From: an uncultured Pseudomonadota bacterium
GTDB lineage: Bacteria; Pseudomonadota; Gammaproteobacteria; Steroidobacterales; Steroidobacteraceae
Assembly: GCA_903868595.1 (NCBI GenBank)
Contig: CAIPVV010000041.1
Coordinates: forward strand, 1 to 64,000
Reading direction: 5' to 3'
Length of the DNA: 64,000 nt
Shown here: in pieces, positions 1-8,207 of the stretch
How positions within the stretch are numbered: position 1 is the stretch's first letter
Layout: the number at the start of each line of letters is the position of its first letter
The notes under the pieces: model-generated
Told to the model about the DNA's origin: nothing
The model's input: the letters and a program-made list of their open reading frames with translations, nothing else
Database searches by the model: none
Position numbers and translations under genes: made by a program

Positions 1-447
1 CGGCGGCGGCGGGACGGCGGTCGGTGCCGCAGCGGGAGCCGCGGACGGCACCGGGGTACCGGCCATGCCCGCCATCACCGCGGCCGGGCTGTCGGCGGCC
101 GGCGGCGAGGCCAGCGCGAAGTTCTCGATGCGCACGCGCGCCTCCTGCCCCCACTTGCCTTCCGGGTAGCGGGTCAGGAACTGCTTGTAGCCTTCCTGCG
201 TGTCCTGGCTCGTCGCCAGCTGCCAGGCCTCATCCTCGGCCAGCTGCGAGACGCGCATGGTCGCGTCGCTCGCATGGGTGCTGCCCGGGTACTGGCGCAG
301 GAACTGCTCGTAGGAGGCCACCGTGTCGGCGGCCTGGGTGGCGCGCCAGTCGTCGGCTTCGCGGCTGCACGCGGCCAGCAGCAGCGTGGCGCTGGCCAGC
401 GCCGCGCACAGCACATGGGAGATCGAGGAGCGTTTGGACTGGGGCAT
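1..447 (-). CDS. Lipoprotein with tetratricopeptide-like repeats, C-terminus beyond window
   Basis: The reading frame runs from an ATG at 447 off the left edge, giving 149 residues with no stop. The N-terminus is a lipoprotein signal with lipobox LAAC and Cys27, so it is likely an envelope lipoprotein. Two similar segments follow (EQFLRQYPGS and KQFLTRYPEG, about 35 residues apart), the spacing seen in TPR-type tandem repeats. The visible end is an Ala/Pro-rich linker, as often precedes a further domain such as SPOR, which would lie outside the window. Function unknown; the lipoprotein call is firm, the repeat call moderate. Confidence 0.7.
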   Translation of the reverse strand, partial: MPQSKRSSISHVLCAALASATLLLAACSREADDWRATQAADTVASYEQFLRQYPGSTHASDATMRVSQLAEDEAWQLATSQDTQEGYKQFLTRYPEGKWGQEARVRIENFALASPPAADSPAAVMAGMAGTPVPSAAPAAAPTAVPPPP

Positions 448-469
448 GGCGGTATTCCTGGTGCATCCG

Positions 470-628
470 TTACAGCTGGCGCTGCGAATGGGGACGCATT
501 GTAGCAACGCCGGGCTGACAGAAGTGCCGCCAAACCGCAAAGGCAGTCTGCGTAATGCGCCCTGGAAGCAAAAACTCCTCCAGCAGAATCTCGCCAGGAT
601 GGCATGGGTTGGTAGGCTGCCCTTTCAT
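470..628 (-). pseudogene. Truncated HigA-type antitoxin remnant
   Basis: The 52-codon frame begins MKGQPTNPCHPGEILLEEFL, which matches the N-terminus of the intact HigA encoded at 41655-41942 (NPFHPGEILLEEFL). The similarity is lost about 25 residues in, and the helix-turn-helix is absent. It lies just downstream of a decayed higB in the same order as the intact pair. This is a dead antitoxin fragment and no function is expected. Confidence 0.7.
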
Positions 629-649
629 TGATGTCGCCAGGGCTTGCCC

Positions 650-840
650 CTAGTGATAGTCGACCACAGCAACTTCAAACGCTATGGCGCGCTCGAATTT
701 AGTAAAGACTCGCCACGGGTCGTTGATACGAATCGATTAAAACCCTTTACAGCGTCCTTTCAACAGTTCCGGCCTGGTGCCCGGAGGCATCCGAAGGTCG
801 GCAGCATCGCCATCGCACGCGGCGCAACGCTGGGATGCGG
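650..840 (-). pseudogene. Decayed HigB-type toxin gene
   Basis: Reading leftwards, the frame gives DLRMPPGTRPELLKGRCKGF, a TAA at 739-737, then SIRINDPWRV and finally EVAVVDYH before the true stop at 650. The intact HigB at 41951-42241 reads DLRVPPGNRLEALRGDWQGF, SIRINDQWRV and DVAVIDYH over the same stretch. The stop replaces a conserved His, and the first third of the gene is no longer recognisable. With the HigA fragment downstream it is a relic of a higBA module. Confidence 0.75.
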
Positions 841-891
841 GTGCTGTGCAAGACACGCCCTCCTGGAGTTCGAGGAGAAGCGCGCGGCCGA

Positions 892-1872
892 CTAGGCGTG
901 CGCGACGCGCTGCATCGTCTCCAGGACGAAGTAATTGGCCCACGACGGCTCTCCCAGGCGCTCCAGGAATCCGGTGTGCCCCCCGTGCGCGGTGACGTGC
1001 ACCTGCAGCTGCGGGTTTTTCGCCAGGCGCGCCAGGTCCGCGGCCGGGATGATCGGGTCGTCCTGGGAGGTGAGGATCACCGCCGGCGCGGCCAGCCTCG
1101 CCAGACGCTCGCCGGTGATCGCGTAGCCCTGCAGGTACGCCTCCAGGTGCGGGAAGGCGGTGTTGCGCGCGACCAGCACGGCGGTCATGTGCCGCAGGTC
1201 GGGCCGCCGCAGCAGGTCGGTGAAGTCATGGTCGGCCGGCCAGTGGGCCTGCTTGCGCAGCAGCGAGCGCGACCACTTCCACACGAAGTAGCGCCGGTAG
1301 ATCGGCAAGCCCTGCTCCAGCGCGAGCAAGGTGCGCGCCGGATCCAGCACCGGGGAGATCGCGATGACGCCGGCGATCCCCAGCGCGGCCGCGCCGGGCT
1401 CGGCCGCGACACGCAGCAGGAAGTTGCCGCCAAGCGAGAAGCCCACGAGCCACAGCTTGCGCCCCGGGTAGCGCTCGGCGATGGCGCGCACCGCCCCGAG
1501 CACTTCGGGCAGCAGGCAGGAGTGGAAGAGGCCGCGGTTCAGGTGGTGCGTATCGCCGTGGTCGCGCAGGTTCAGGCGCACGACCTCAAGGCCTGCGTCC
1601 ATCAGGTCCTGCCCGAGCGAGAGCATGTAGTTGGCCTCGGCACTGCCCTCCCAGCCATGCAGCAGCACGGCCAGGCGCCCATCCGGCCGCGCCGGTGCGC
1701 TGTGGAACGCCTGCAGCCGCACGCCCTCGCCGCAGTCCAGCAGCAGCGACGTGCTGCGCTCCAGCAGCTGCGCGGCGCGGCGGCGCACGAAGCGCCGCTG
1801 CAGCGTAAGGCTGGGATAGATCGACTGGAAATGCCGGTTGCGCAGCAGGCGCGTCGGCGCGAACGGCCTCAA
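892..1872 (-). CDS. YheT-family alpha/beta hydrolase
   Basis: A 326-residue hydrolase. The N-terminus (LLRNRHFQSIYPSL) and the order of motifs match the YheT/ABHD1-3 family: LLHGWEG oxyanion region, nucleophile elbow GFSLGGN, an acid in SQDDPIIP and the catalytic His in AHGGHTGF. Family members are carboxylesterases of uncertain natural substrate. The start is taken as TTG at 1872, overlapping the stop of the upstream response-regulator gene (TTGA); no ATG lies nearer the conserved N-terminus. The overlap suggests co-transcription and translational coupling. Confidence 0.85.
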   Translation of the reverse strand: MRPFAPTRLLRNRHFQSIYPSLTLQRRFVRRRAAQLLERSTSLLLDCGEGVRLQAFHSAPARPDGRLAVLLHGWEGSAEANYMLSLGQDLMDAGLEVVRLNLRDHGDTHHLNRGLFHSCLLPEVLGAVRAIAERYPGRKLWLVGFSLGGNFLLRVAAEPGAAALGIAGVIAISPVLDPARTLLALEQGLPIYRRYFVWKWSRSLLRKQAHWPADHDFTDLLRRPDLRHMTAVLVARNTAFPHLEAYLQGYAITGERLARLAAPAVILTSQDDPIIPAADLARLAKNPQLQVHVTAHGGHTGFLERLGEPSWANYFVLETMQRVAHA

Positions 1873-3251
1873 GCGCGGGGGCGCCAGCGCACGTCGACGC
1901 GGCTGTTGGCGGCGGCGGCGGCATTCCACTCGCCGGCCGTGACGGTGCGACCCGTACCGCCGGCGTCGGGATACGGACGCACCAGCTGGTCGGCGCTGCC
2001 GCTCAGCAACCGCAGCTCGATGGCCTCCCCATGGGCCTTGCGGAACTCGGCCACCATGTTGGCAAACGGCAGCGACTCGCGCTGCGCGGCGCCCAGCGTC
2101 TCCTCCGCCGGATTGCCGATCAGCTCGCACTGGGCCACGGGCGTGGTGTCCGGAGCGAGCGAGTAGCCGTCGCTCGCGTTGCCGGCCAGGCAGAAGCGGC
2201 CCGGGAAGGCCTGCACTTCCACCGTGCCCTGGAAGCCGCTGTCCGCCAGCTGGTTCAGCAGCACGCGCAGGCGCTCCACGCGCGCCCCGGCCAGCGGCAG
2301 CTCGCCGTAGGGCACGGGGAAGGCGCCCGGTACCGCCGGCGGGCGACGGACCGCATCCACCGTCGGGGGGGGCGCCGCCTCGGCGGGCGCGGCCACGGCA
2401 GCCTCCGCGGCGGGGGGCGTGCGGGCCGCGGCCAGCTGGGCCACCTGCATCTGCAGGGAGCGGCGCTCCACCTCGCCGCGCAGCCACAGGGCCGCCAGCA
2501 CGATCGCCGCCAGGGTCGCGGCGATTCCGTAGAGCGTGCCGCGCCAGTCGCGATGCGTGATCGCCGCCTCCAGCGGCGGGGGCTGCGCGTCGCGCACGAT
2601 CACCCGCACTTCCTCCAGCAAGCGCTCGGTCTGCTGGTCCAGGCCCGTGACCACCAGCCGGCGCAGCTCGCCCAGCTCCTCCCGCAGCGACTGCAGGTCC
2701 TGTTCCTCGGCAACCGCGGACCGCGCCGGCCGCAGGGTGGGAACCGGCTGCGTGAGCGGCGGCAACTCGTCCTGCGTGTCCTCCAGATCCGCAGCCCGCG
2801 CGCCCGCGGGCACCAGCTGCTCGCCGGTGCGGCGCTCCGGGCCGCGGAATCTGCCGCTCGCCGCGGCGTCGCGGGGTTCCTCCAGCAGGTGCAGCTGGTA
2901 GAGCACCGTGGCGACATCGGCGGGCTTGATCTGCTTGGGCAGGACGCCGACGGCGCCGAGCGCACGCGCCTGCCCCAGGTACAGCTCCCCCTCCTGCGAG
3001 GTGTACATGAGGATCGGGATCGTCGCGGTGCGCGGATTGTTCTTGATGGCCTGCACGGCCTGGAAACCATCCATGCCGGGCATCAGATGGTCCATGAAGA
3101 TGACGTCCGGGCGGTGCCGGTTCAGGTAGTCGATTGCGTCCTCGGCGGACTCGGCCGTATCGACATCCAAGTGATACTGCTCAAGCAGCCGCGACAGGAA
3201 CGCGCGGGCCGACTTGGAATCGTCGACAACCAGGGCGCGTTTCGCAGACAT
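1869..3251 (-). CDS. Response-regulator receiver fused to a membrane-anchored C-terminal domain
   Basis: A 460-residue protein. Residues 1-125 are a complete receiver domain with acidic pair D10/D11, phospho-acceptor D54 (IFMDHLMPGMDG), T84 and K106 (LPKQ). A Pro/charged linker and a predicted coiled coil (about 180-220) lead to one hydrophobic segment at about 238-257. About 200 residues of unrecognised sequence follow, ending with charged and Gly/Ala-rich stretches. Receivers are normally soluble and carry DNA-binding or enzymatic outputs, so the transmembrane output is unusual. If the receiver is cytoplasmic, the C-terminal part would be periplasmic. It overlaps the hydrolase gene downstream by 4 bp. 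No kinase gene is adjacent. Confidence 0.85.
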   Translation of the reverse strand: MSAKRALVVDDSKSARAFLSRLLEQYHLDVDTAESAEDAIDYLNRHRPDVIFMDHLMPGMDGFQAVQAIKNNPRTATIPILMYTSQEGELYLGQARALGAVGVLPKQIKPADVATVLYQLHLLEEPRDAAASGRFRGPERRTGEQLVPAGARAADLEDTQDELPPLTQPVPTLRPARSAVAEEQDLQSLREELGELRRLVVTGLDQQTERLLEEVRVIVRDAQPPPLEAAITHRDWRGTLYGIAATLAAIVLAALWLRGEVERRSLQMQVAQLAAARTPPAAEAAVAAPAEAAPPPTVDAVRRPPAVPGAFPVPYGELPLAGARVERLRVLLNQLADSGFQGTVEVQAFPGRFCLAGNASDGYSLAPDTTPVAQCELIGNPAEETLGAAQRESLPFANMVAEFRKAHGEAIELRLLSGSADQLVRPYPDAGGTGRTVTAGEWNAAAAANSRVDVRWRPRA

Positions 3252-3337
3252 GCAGCCACCGCTATCACGTAAGGGGGAGCGGTGGAGTCTAGCGCAGCAG
3301 GGCCGCGCGCGGCGGCTCGATCACGCCCCGGGAAGCC

Positions 3338-3895
3338 TCAGGCCTGCAGGATTCCCAGCGTCGCCACCGCCATCCCGGCACCGATGAGCGCGCCGACCAG
3401 CACGTCGGACGGATAGTGCAGCCCCAGCACGACCCGAGACAGTGCAATGAGCAGCGCCAGGGGTATCAGGACCGTCGCCAGCAGGGGGAAGCCGCTGACC
3501 GCAATTATCGTAAAACAGACCGCATGCAGCGTGTGACCTGAGGGAAAGCTGAAGCGGTCGAGCGGCACGCCGGCCCGGGTGATCGCCGCGTGCGTGATGA
3601 ACGGACGCTCGCGCACGAAGGTGCGCTTGAGGTAGCGGTACAGCAAGAGGCCCGCGAGCCCGCTCACGCCCATCTGCAGGGCGACCAGCGCGCCGTGGTG
3701 GCCGGCCACCAGCGGCAGCGCGCCGAGCAGCAGGTACCAGACCACGCCATCGCCCAGGCGGCTGGCCAGCTGGAAGACGCGGCGGATGCCGGCCTGCTGC
3801 ACGAGGTTGTTGAACTGGCGGCAGAGCCGCAGCTCCGCCTTGTCCAGGCGAGTGACCCAGGCCGCGACGCGTGTCTGTCTGGCGGTAGTGCTCAT
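3338..3895 (-). CDS. PAP2-family membrane phosphatase
   Basis: A 185-residue integral membrane protein carrying the three PAP2 signature blocks in order: KRTFVRERP (KX6RP), PSGH, and SRVVLGLHYPSD (SRX5HX3D). The catalytic His residues of blocks two and three are present. Family members dephosphorylate lipid phosphates such as phosphatidate or undecaprenyl diphosphate at the periplasmic face of the inner membrane. The substrate cannot be told from sequence. It lies in a minus-strand group with an LpxH-like phosphoesterase and a glycosyltransferase, which fits an envelope lipid role. Confidence 0.9.
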   Translation of the reverse strand: MSTTARQTRVAAWVTRLDKAELRLCRQFNNLVQQAGIRRVFQLASRLGDGVVWYLLLGALPLVAGHHGALVALQMGVSGLAGLLLYRYLKRTFVRERPFITHAAITRAGVPLDRFSFPSGHTLHAVCFTIIAVSGFPLLATVLIPLALLIALSRVVLGLHYPSDVLVGALIGAGMAVATLGILQA

Positions 3896-3947
3896 GCGAT
3901 GGGAGTCTGCCGGCGGTATGCGTCAGGCCGATGACAGGGCGCGGCGC

Positions 3948-4757
3948 TCAGGCCGCCGCACGCAGCGGCAACGGTGCGCTCACCTCGAGTGCGGCGCGCG
4001 CGGTTTCCGACCAGTCCCACAGCTCCAGCTCCCCGCCCCGGTCCTCCACCAGCACGGTGCAGTGCTCCACCCAGTCGCCATCGTTGCAGTAGAGCACGCC
4101 GTCCATCGTCTCCAGCTCGGGGCGATGGATGTGTCCGCAGATCACGCCATCCAGTTCCCGGCGGCGCACCTCGTGCACGGCCGCCCGCTCAAAGCCACGC
4201 ACGTAGCGCTCGGCCAGGCCCACGCGGCTCTTGAGCCAGGTCGCCAGCGACCAGTGCCGGTAACCCAGCCAGCGCCGCACCGTGTTCAGCCGGTGGCCGA
4301 TGCGCAGCGTGAAGTCGTACATGTGCGTGCCCAGCGTGCTGGTCCAGCGGCTGCACTTCACCGCGCCGTCGAACTCATCCCCGTGCAGCACCAGCATGCG
4401 CAGGCCGCGGCCGGTGACGTGCACGAACTCGCGGTGGAACTCGATGTTGCCGAAGGTATGGCCGCAGAACTGGCGCAGCAGCACGTCGTGGTTGCCCGGG
4501 ATGTAGATCACCCGCGTGCCCTGCTTGGCCTTGCCCAGGATCGTGCGCAGGATGTTGTTGTGCGACTGCGGCCAGTACAGGCCACCGCGCAGGCTCCACA
4601 GGTCGATGACGTCGCCCACCAGGTACAGCGTCTCCACTTCGACGCTGTGCAGGAAATCGAGCACGCGATCCGCCAGGCATTCCCGGGTTCCCAGGTGCAC
4701 GTCGGAGAGGAAGGCGCTGCGCAATCGTATGGGCTCGGGACGCAGGCTTGGGCTCAT
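3948..4757 (-). CDS. LpxH-like calcineurin-type metallophosphoesterase
   Basis: A 269-residue protein with the dinuclear metallophosphoesterase motifs DVHLG, GDVIDLW, GNHD, LHGDEFD and GHIHRP. It resembles the family usually named UDP-2,3-diacylglucosamine diphosphatase-like. Many genomes pair such a gene with a GT4 glycosyltransferase, as here. True LpxH releases lipid X in lipid A synthesis; this longer variant may be a paralogue, so no symbol is given. The ATG at 4757 is used because it sits just before the conserved DVHLG strand and directly follows the glycosyltransferase gene. Confidence 0.85.
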   Translation of the reverse strand: MSPSLRPEPIRLRSAFLSDVHLGTRECLADRVLDFLHSVEVETLYLVGDVIDLWSLRGGLYWPQSHNNILRTILGKAKQGTRVIYIPGNHDVLLRQFCGHTFGNIEFHREFVHVTGRGLRMLVLHGDEFDGAVKCSRWTSTLGTHMYDFTLRIGHRLNTVRRWLGYRHWSLATWLKSRVGLAERYVRGFERAAVHEVRRRELDGVICGHIHRPELETMDGVLYCNDGDWVEHCTVLVEDRGGELELWDWSETARAALEVSAPLPLRAAA

Positions 4758-4777
4758 CGGCGAGGCTCCGTTGGGGT

Positions 4778-5782
4778 CTAGGAACTGCGGCAATCGACCA
4801 GGTTGGAGAGGAACTGCCGGGTGCTGGCGTTCCAGTCGGCGTTCAACGCGTGCTCCCGGCAGGCCTGGGGCTTCACGTCCAGGGCGCGCAGCGCGGCCGC
4901 CCCGAGGTCCCAGTCCAGCGCGCCGGTCACGCCGTCCTGGATGACGTCGATCGGGCCCGCGACGGGGAAGGCCGCCACGGGCACGCCGCAGGCCATCGAC
5001 TCCAGGTTCACGAGGCCGAAGGTATCGGTCAGGCTCGGGAACACCATGATGTCGGCCGCGGCCAGGTGCCGGGCCAGGTCCTCGCCGAAGCGATAGCCGC
5101 GGAACTCCACCTGCGGGTAGCTCGCCTGCAGGCGGGCGCTCTCCGGGCCGTCGCCCACGACCACCTTGGTCCCGCTCCACACCATGCGCAGGAACGCATC
5201 GAGGTTCTTCTCCACCGCCAGGCGCCCGACGTAGATCGCGATGGGCCGTGGCAGGTCGAGGAAGTCCTTCTCGCGCGGGCGAAACAGCGCGGTGTCCACG
5301 CCGCGTTGCCAGCGCACGATGTTGCCAAAGCCGCGCGACTCCAGGCGTGCCTGCATGGTGGGCGTGCTCACCATGCAGCGCGTCGCCGCGCCATGGAAGC
5401 GTCGCATGGCGGCGTAGGAGAGCGACAGCGGCACGGGCGCGCGGCTGCGCACGTACTCGGGAAACTGCGTGTGGTAGGACGTGGTGAACCGAAGGCCATG
5501 CGCCTTGCAGTGGCGCCGGGCGGCCAGGCCGATGGGCCCCTCGGTCGCGATGTGCACCGCATCCGGGTCGAACTTCAGGATCTGCTCGCCGACGGCACGT
5601 CCCGGGAACAGCGAGAGCCGTATCTCCGGGTAGCTCGGGCAGGCCAGCGTGCGGAAATGCTCGGGCGTGACCAGCGATACCGTATGGCCCGCGGCCTTGA
5701 GCGCGGCTACCGTGTTACGCAGCGTGTTCACGACGCCGTTGGTCTGCGGCAGCCAGGCGTCTGTTGCGATCAGTATCTTCAC
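4778..5782 (-). CDS. GT4-family glycosyltransferase
   Basis: A 334-residue GT-B enzyme. The N-terminal Rossmann domain has the acceptor-side motif TDAWLPQTNGVVNTL typical of MgtA/PimB-like alpha-mannosyltransferases. The C-terminal donor domain shows VGRLAVEKN and FPSLTDTFGLVNLESMACG, including the E-X7-E pair that binds the sugar nucleotide. Such enzymes transfer a hexose to a diacylglycerol or lipid acceptor at the inner membrane. It is the first gene of a minus-strand pair with the LpxH-like phosphoesterase, 20 bp away. Donor and acceptor are not predictable from sequence. Confidence 0.88.
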   Translation of the reverse strand: MKILIATDAWLPQTNGVVNTLRNTVAALKAAGHTVSLVTPEHFRTLACPSYPEIRLSLFPGRAVGEQILKFDPDAVHIATEGPIGLAARRHCKAHGLRFTTSYHTQFPEYVRSRAPVPLSLSYAAMRRFHGAATRCMVSTPTMQARLESRGFGNIVRWQRGVDTALFRPREKDFLDLPRPIAIYVGRLAVEKNLDAFLRMVWSGTKVVVGDGPESARLQASYPQVEFRGYRFGEDLARHLAAADIMVFPSLTDTFGLVNLESMACGVPVAAFPVAGPIDVIQDGVTGALDWDLGAAALRALDVKPQACREHALNADWNASTRQFLSNLVDCRSS

Positions 5783-5808
5783 TGCCGCGGAAGCCTAGCG
5801 GGGTAAGA

Positions 5809-5838
5809 TGACGTCAACGTGACGCCAACGTGACGCCT
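5809..5838. promoter_or_regulatory. Tandem TGACGYCAACG repeats in a divergent promoter region
   Basis: The gap between the glycosyltransferase (minus) and the Mpo1-like gene (plus) holds back-to-back 11-mers TGACGTCAACG (5809-5819) and TGACGCCAACG (5820-5830), followed by a partial third copy TGACGCCT. A related CACGTCAACA lies about 60 bp further on. An 11-bp period places the copies on one face of the helix, as for a regulator binding cooperatively. The regulator is unknown. Confidence 0.4.
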
Positions 5839-5920
5839 CGCTGCTTCCCGTCCACCGTCATCTGACTGAAACGATTTGGATATATCACGTCAACACTGTT
5901 GTCACTGACGAGGGACCGCC

Positions 5921-6529
5921 ATGTCTGGATTTCTGGAGACTCTGCGCACGCAGCGCTGGGATGACCACCGCTACTACCACCACAGCCGCATCAACCAGTC
6001 GCTGCACCTGCTGAGCGCGCTGAGCTTCCTGGCGGCCTACGCCCTGCTCTTCAAGGATCCGGCCGTCGCCGCACTGGTGGCCTGGCTTGTTTCGATGACC
6101 AGCCGCCAGGCGGGCCATTTCTTCTTCGAGCCCAAGGGCTACGACGACGTCAACGACGCCACGCACGAGTACAAGGAAGACATCAAGGTCGGCTACAACC
6201 TGCGCCGCAAGATCGTGCTGATGGGGATCTGGATCCTCTCCCCGGCGATCCTGCTGGCCGAGCCCACGCTGTTTGGGCTGCTGAGCCCGGCCGACGGGTT
6301 CGTCGAGTTCGCGCGCAACGTGGGCTACCTGTGGCTAGGCGTCGGCGTGGCGGGCCTGCTGTTCCGCACCGTCCAGCTGTTCATCCAGCAGGACGTCATG
6401 ACGGGGCTTGCGTGGGCCACCAAGATCGCCACCGACCCGTTCCATGACGTGAAGCTCTACTACCGCGCGCCGCTGGCCCTGCTGCGCGGCGAGCTGATCG
6501 ACCCGATGCACGCGCGCCACCAGCACTGA
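5921..6529 (+). CDS. Mpo1-like (DUF962-type) membrane protein
   Basis: A 202-residue protein with about four hydrophobic segments. The N-terminal half carries HHSRINQSLHLLSALSFL and, after the second helix, RQAGHFFFEP. This resembles the H-X4-N-X3-H and GHFFFE pattern of the DUF962/Mpo1 family, whose yeast member is an iron-dependent 2-hydroxy fatty acid dioxygenase. A similar lipid-modifying role is possible but not shown. The last 70 bp overlap the 3' end of the convergent aminotransferase gene. Confidence 0.65.
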   Translation: MSGFLETLRTQRWDDHRYYHHSRINQSLHLLSALSFLAAYALLFKDPAVAALVAWLVSMTSRQAGHFFFEPKGYDDVNDATHEYKEDIKVGYNLRRKIVLMGIWILSPAILLAEPTLFGLLSPADGFVEFARNVGYLWLGVGVAGLLFRTVQLFIQQDVMTGLAWATKIATDPFHDVKLYYRAPLALLRGELIDPMHARHQH

Positions 6530-8163
6530 CGCATCTCCCGGAGGATACGGCGCCTGATGGACTTGTTCGTCAGGCTGCCGTCGTTCCACCACCAGCCGTC
6601 GGCCTGCATCGCGCTGGCCGCCGAGACGATGCGATCCGCCACCGCCGCGAAGTCTGCCTCCGAGTAATCGAGGCTGAAGATGAAGCGGCCCGTGCCGATC
6701 CAGCCCATGTGCAGCCCGGCGATCCGCAGGTAGTACTGCAGCATCCAGTTGTAGCGCGACGGCCGCGTGTAGTGCACCGTCCAGATCGTACCCATGTTGG
6801 CCACGCGTACCGGCAGGCCGGCCGCCTGCAGGCGCTGGTTGAGCGACTGGGCGCGCGCATTCCAGCGCTCATCCAAGCCCTCATACAGATCGCCTGCCGT
6901 GCGGGTCTCCAGGAACTGCAGGAACTCGTTCATTGCGCCCATCACATGCGGGTGGGCGTTGAAGGTGCCGCGCGCGAAGCAGATGTCCGCCGGCCGATCC
7001 TCGCGGTAGCGGCGCATCAGGTGCGGGGGTCCGCAGACGACGCCCACGGGCAGGCCGCCGCCCAGCGTCTTGCCGTAAGTCACCAGGTCCGCGCGGACGC
7101 CGAAGTACTCCTGGGCACCGCCCGGCGCCAGCCGGAAGCCGACGAACACCTCATCGAAGATCAGGATGATCCCGCGGCGCGTGCACACCTCACGCAGCCG
7201 GCGCAGCCACTGCGTGTAGGCCTCGCGATCAAAGTGCGCTGCGCGGGAGCTGTCCAGCAGCTGGTTGTCCGAGGGCGCGTTGGCGTTGGGATGCAGGGCC
7301 TGCAGCGGGTTGACCAGGACGCAGGCGATGTCCCGGCGCGTCTCCAGCACCTTGAGCGTGCGGGCATGGTTCTCGCGCAGCGTGTAGGTGTCGTGCGCGG
7401 TCTGCGGGTTGCCGACGCCGGGCTGCACGTCGCCCCACCAACCGTGGTAGGCCCCGCAGAAGCGAACCAGCTTGGAGCGCCCCGTGTGATAGTGGGCCAG
7501 GCGCACGGCCTGCATGACCGCCTCCGTGCCCGACATGTGGAAGGAGGCCTGCTCGAAGCCGGAGAGCTCCCGCAGGCGGCGCAGGTTGTAGGCCATCAGC
7601 GGGTGGTAGGCGCCAAGCAGCGCCCCCAGGTCGCGCACCTGGTCGGCGCCACGCTGGATGCAGCCCTTGTAGAAGTCGTTGCCGAACAGGTTCACGCCGT
7701 AGGAGCCGCTCAGGTCGTAGCTCGCGTTGCCGTCCAGGTCGATGACCTGGTTGCCGTCCGTGCGCGCCAGGACGCTGCCCGTGCGCAGGCTGCGCCGCAC
7801 CAGGTCCCGGAACTGGAAGGGTACGCGGTAGCGCGCGGTAAACTGGATGTCGGGGATCGACGGCTCCAGCTCCGCGGTGGCCGCCACGCTCTGGGGGTAA
7901 CGCTGGGCGAAGCCTGCCGCGAGGCGCGCAAACCCCAGCTGGCGGCGGGCCGCGACCTCTTCCGGGGCGTCATCGGCCCGAAAGAACTCCGTGTCATCAT
8001 AGCCGTAGTACGGCACCAGCCGCGCCAGCCGCCGAGACCAGCGCGCGTGGCCGGAGAGCGACGGGTGCTTGGCCCGCGACAGCAACAGGCGCGGGTAGCC
8101 GCGACGCACAAGCCAGGCCGCGACCAGCGCGGCCAATACAGTCCAAGGGATCAAGGGGTTCAT
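6460..8163 (-). CDS. Class III PLP-dependent aminotransferase with N-terminal membrane anchor
   Basis: A 567-residue fold-type I enzyme of the glutamate-1-semialdehyde aminomutase/omega-aminotransferase superfamily. An N-terminal hydrophobic segment (residues 5-20) suggests membrane anchoring. Cofactor motifs include FHMSGTEAVMQA, the metal/PLP acid in LIFDEVFVGFR and the Schiff-base Lys in YGKTLGGGLPVG. The substrate is unknown. The last ~20 residues (Arg/Ser/Trp-rich) are antisense to the Mpo1-like gene and look like a readthrough tail. A divergent psd starts 44 bp from its start codon. Confidence 0.85.
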   Translation of the reverse strand: MNPLIPWTVLAALVAAWLVRRGYPRLLLSRAKHPSLSGHARWSRRLARLVPYYGYDDTEFFRADDAPEEVAARRQLGFARLAAGFAQRYPQSVAATAELEPSIPDIQFTARYRVPFQFRDLVRRSLRTGSVLARTDGNQVIDLDGNASYDLSGSYGVNLFGNDFYKGCIQRGADQVRDLGALLGAYHPLMAYNLRRLRELSGFEQASFHMSGTEAVMQAVRLAHYHTGRSKLVRFCGAYHGWWGDVQPGVGNPQTAHDTYTLRENHARTLKVLETRRDIACVLVNPLQALHPNANAPSDNQLLDSSRAAHFDREAYTQWLRRLREVCTRRGIILIFDEVFVGFRLAPGGAQEYFGVRADLVTYGKTLGGGLPVGVVCGPPHLMRRYREDRPADICFARGTFNAHPHVMGAMNEFLQFLETRTAGDLYEGLDERWNARAQSLNQRLQAAGLPVRVANMGTIWTVHYTRPSRYNWMLQYYLRIAGLHMGWIGTGRFIFSLDYSEADFAAVADRIVSAASAMQADGWWWNDGSLTNKSIRRRILREMRQCWWRACIGSISSPRSRASGAR

Positions 8164-8207
8164 GGGGTTCCTCCATCCCCACCGTATGACAAGGAGATTG
8201 CGACCTT

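Noticed and set aside
835-2166. A 443-codon open frame on the plus strand
   Set aside because: It is antisense to the YheT-type hydrolase and the receiver protein, whose motifs are clear; long antisense frames are expected at this GC content.
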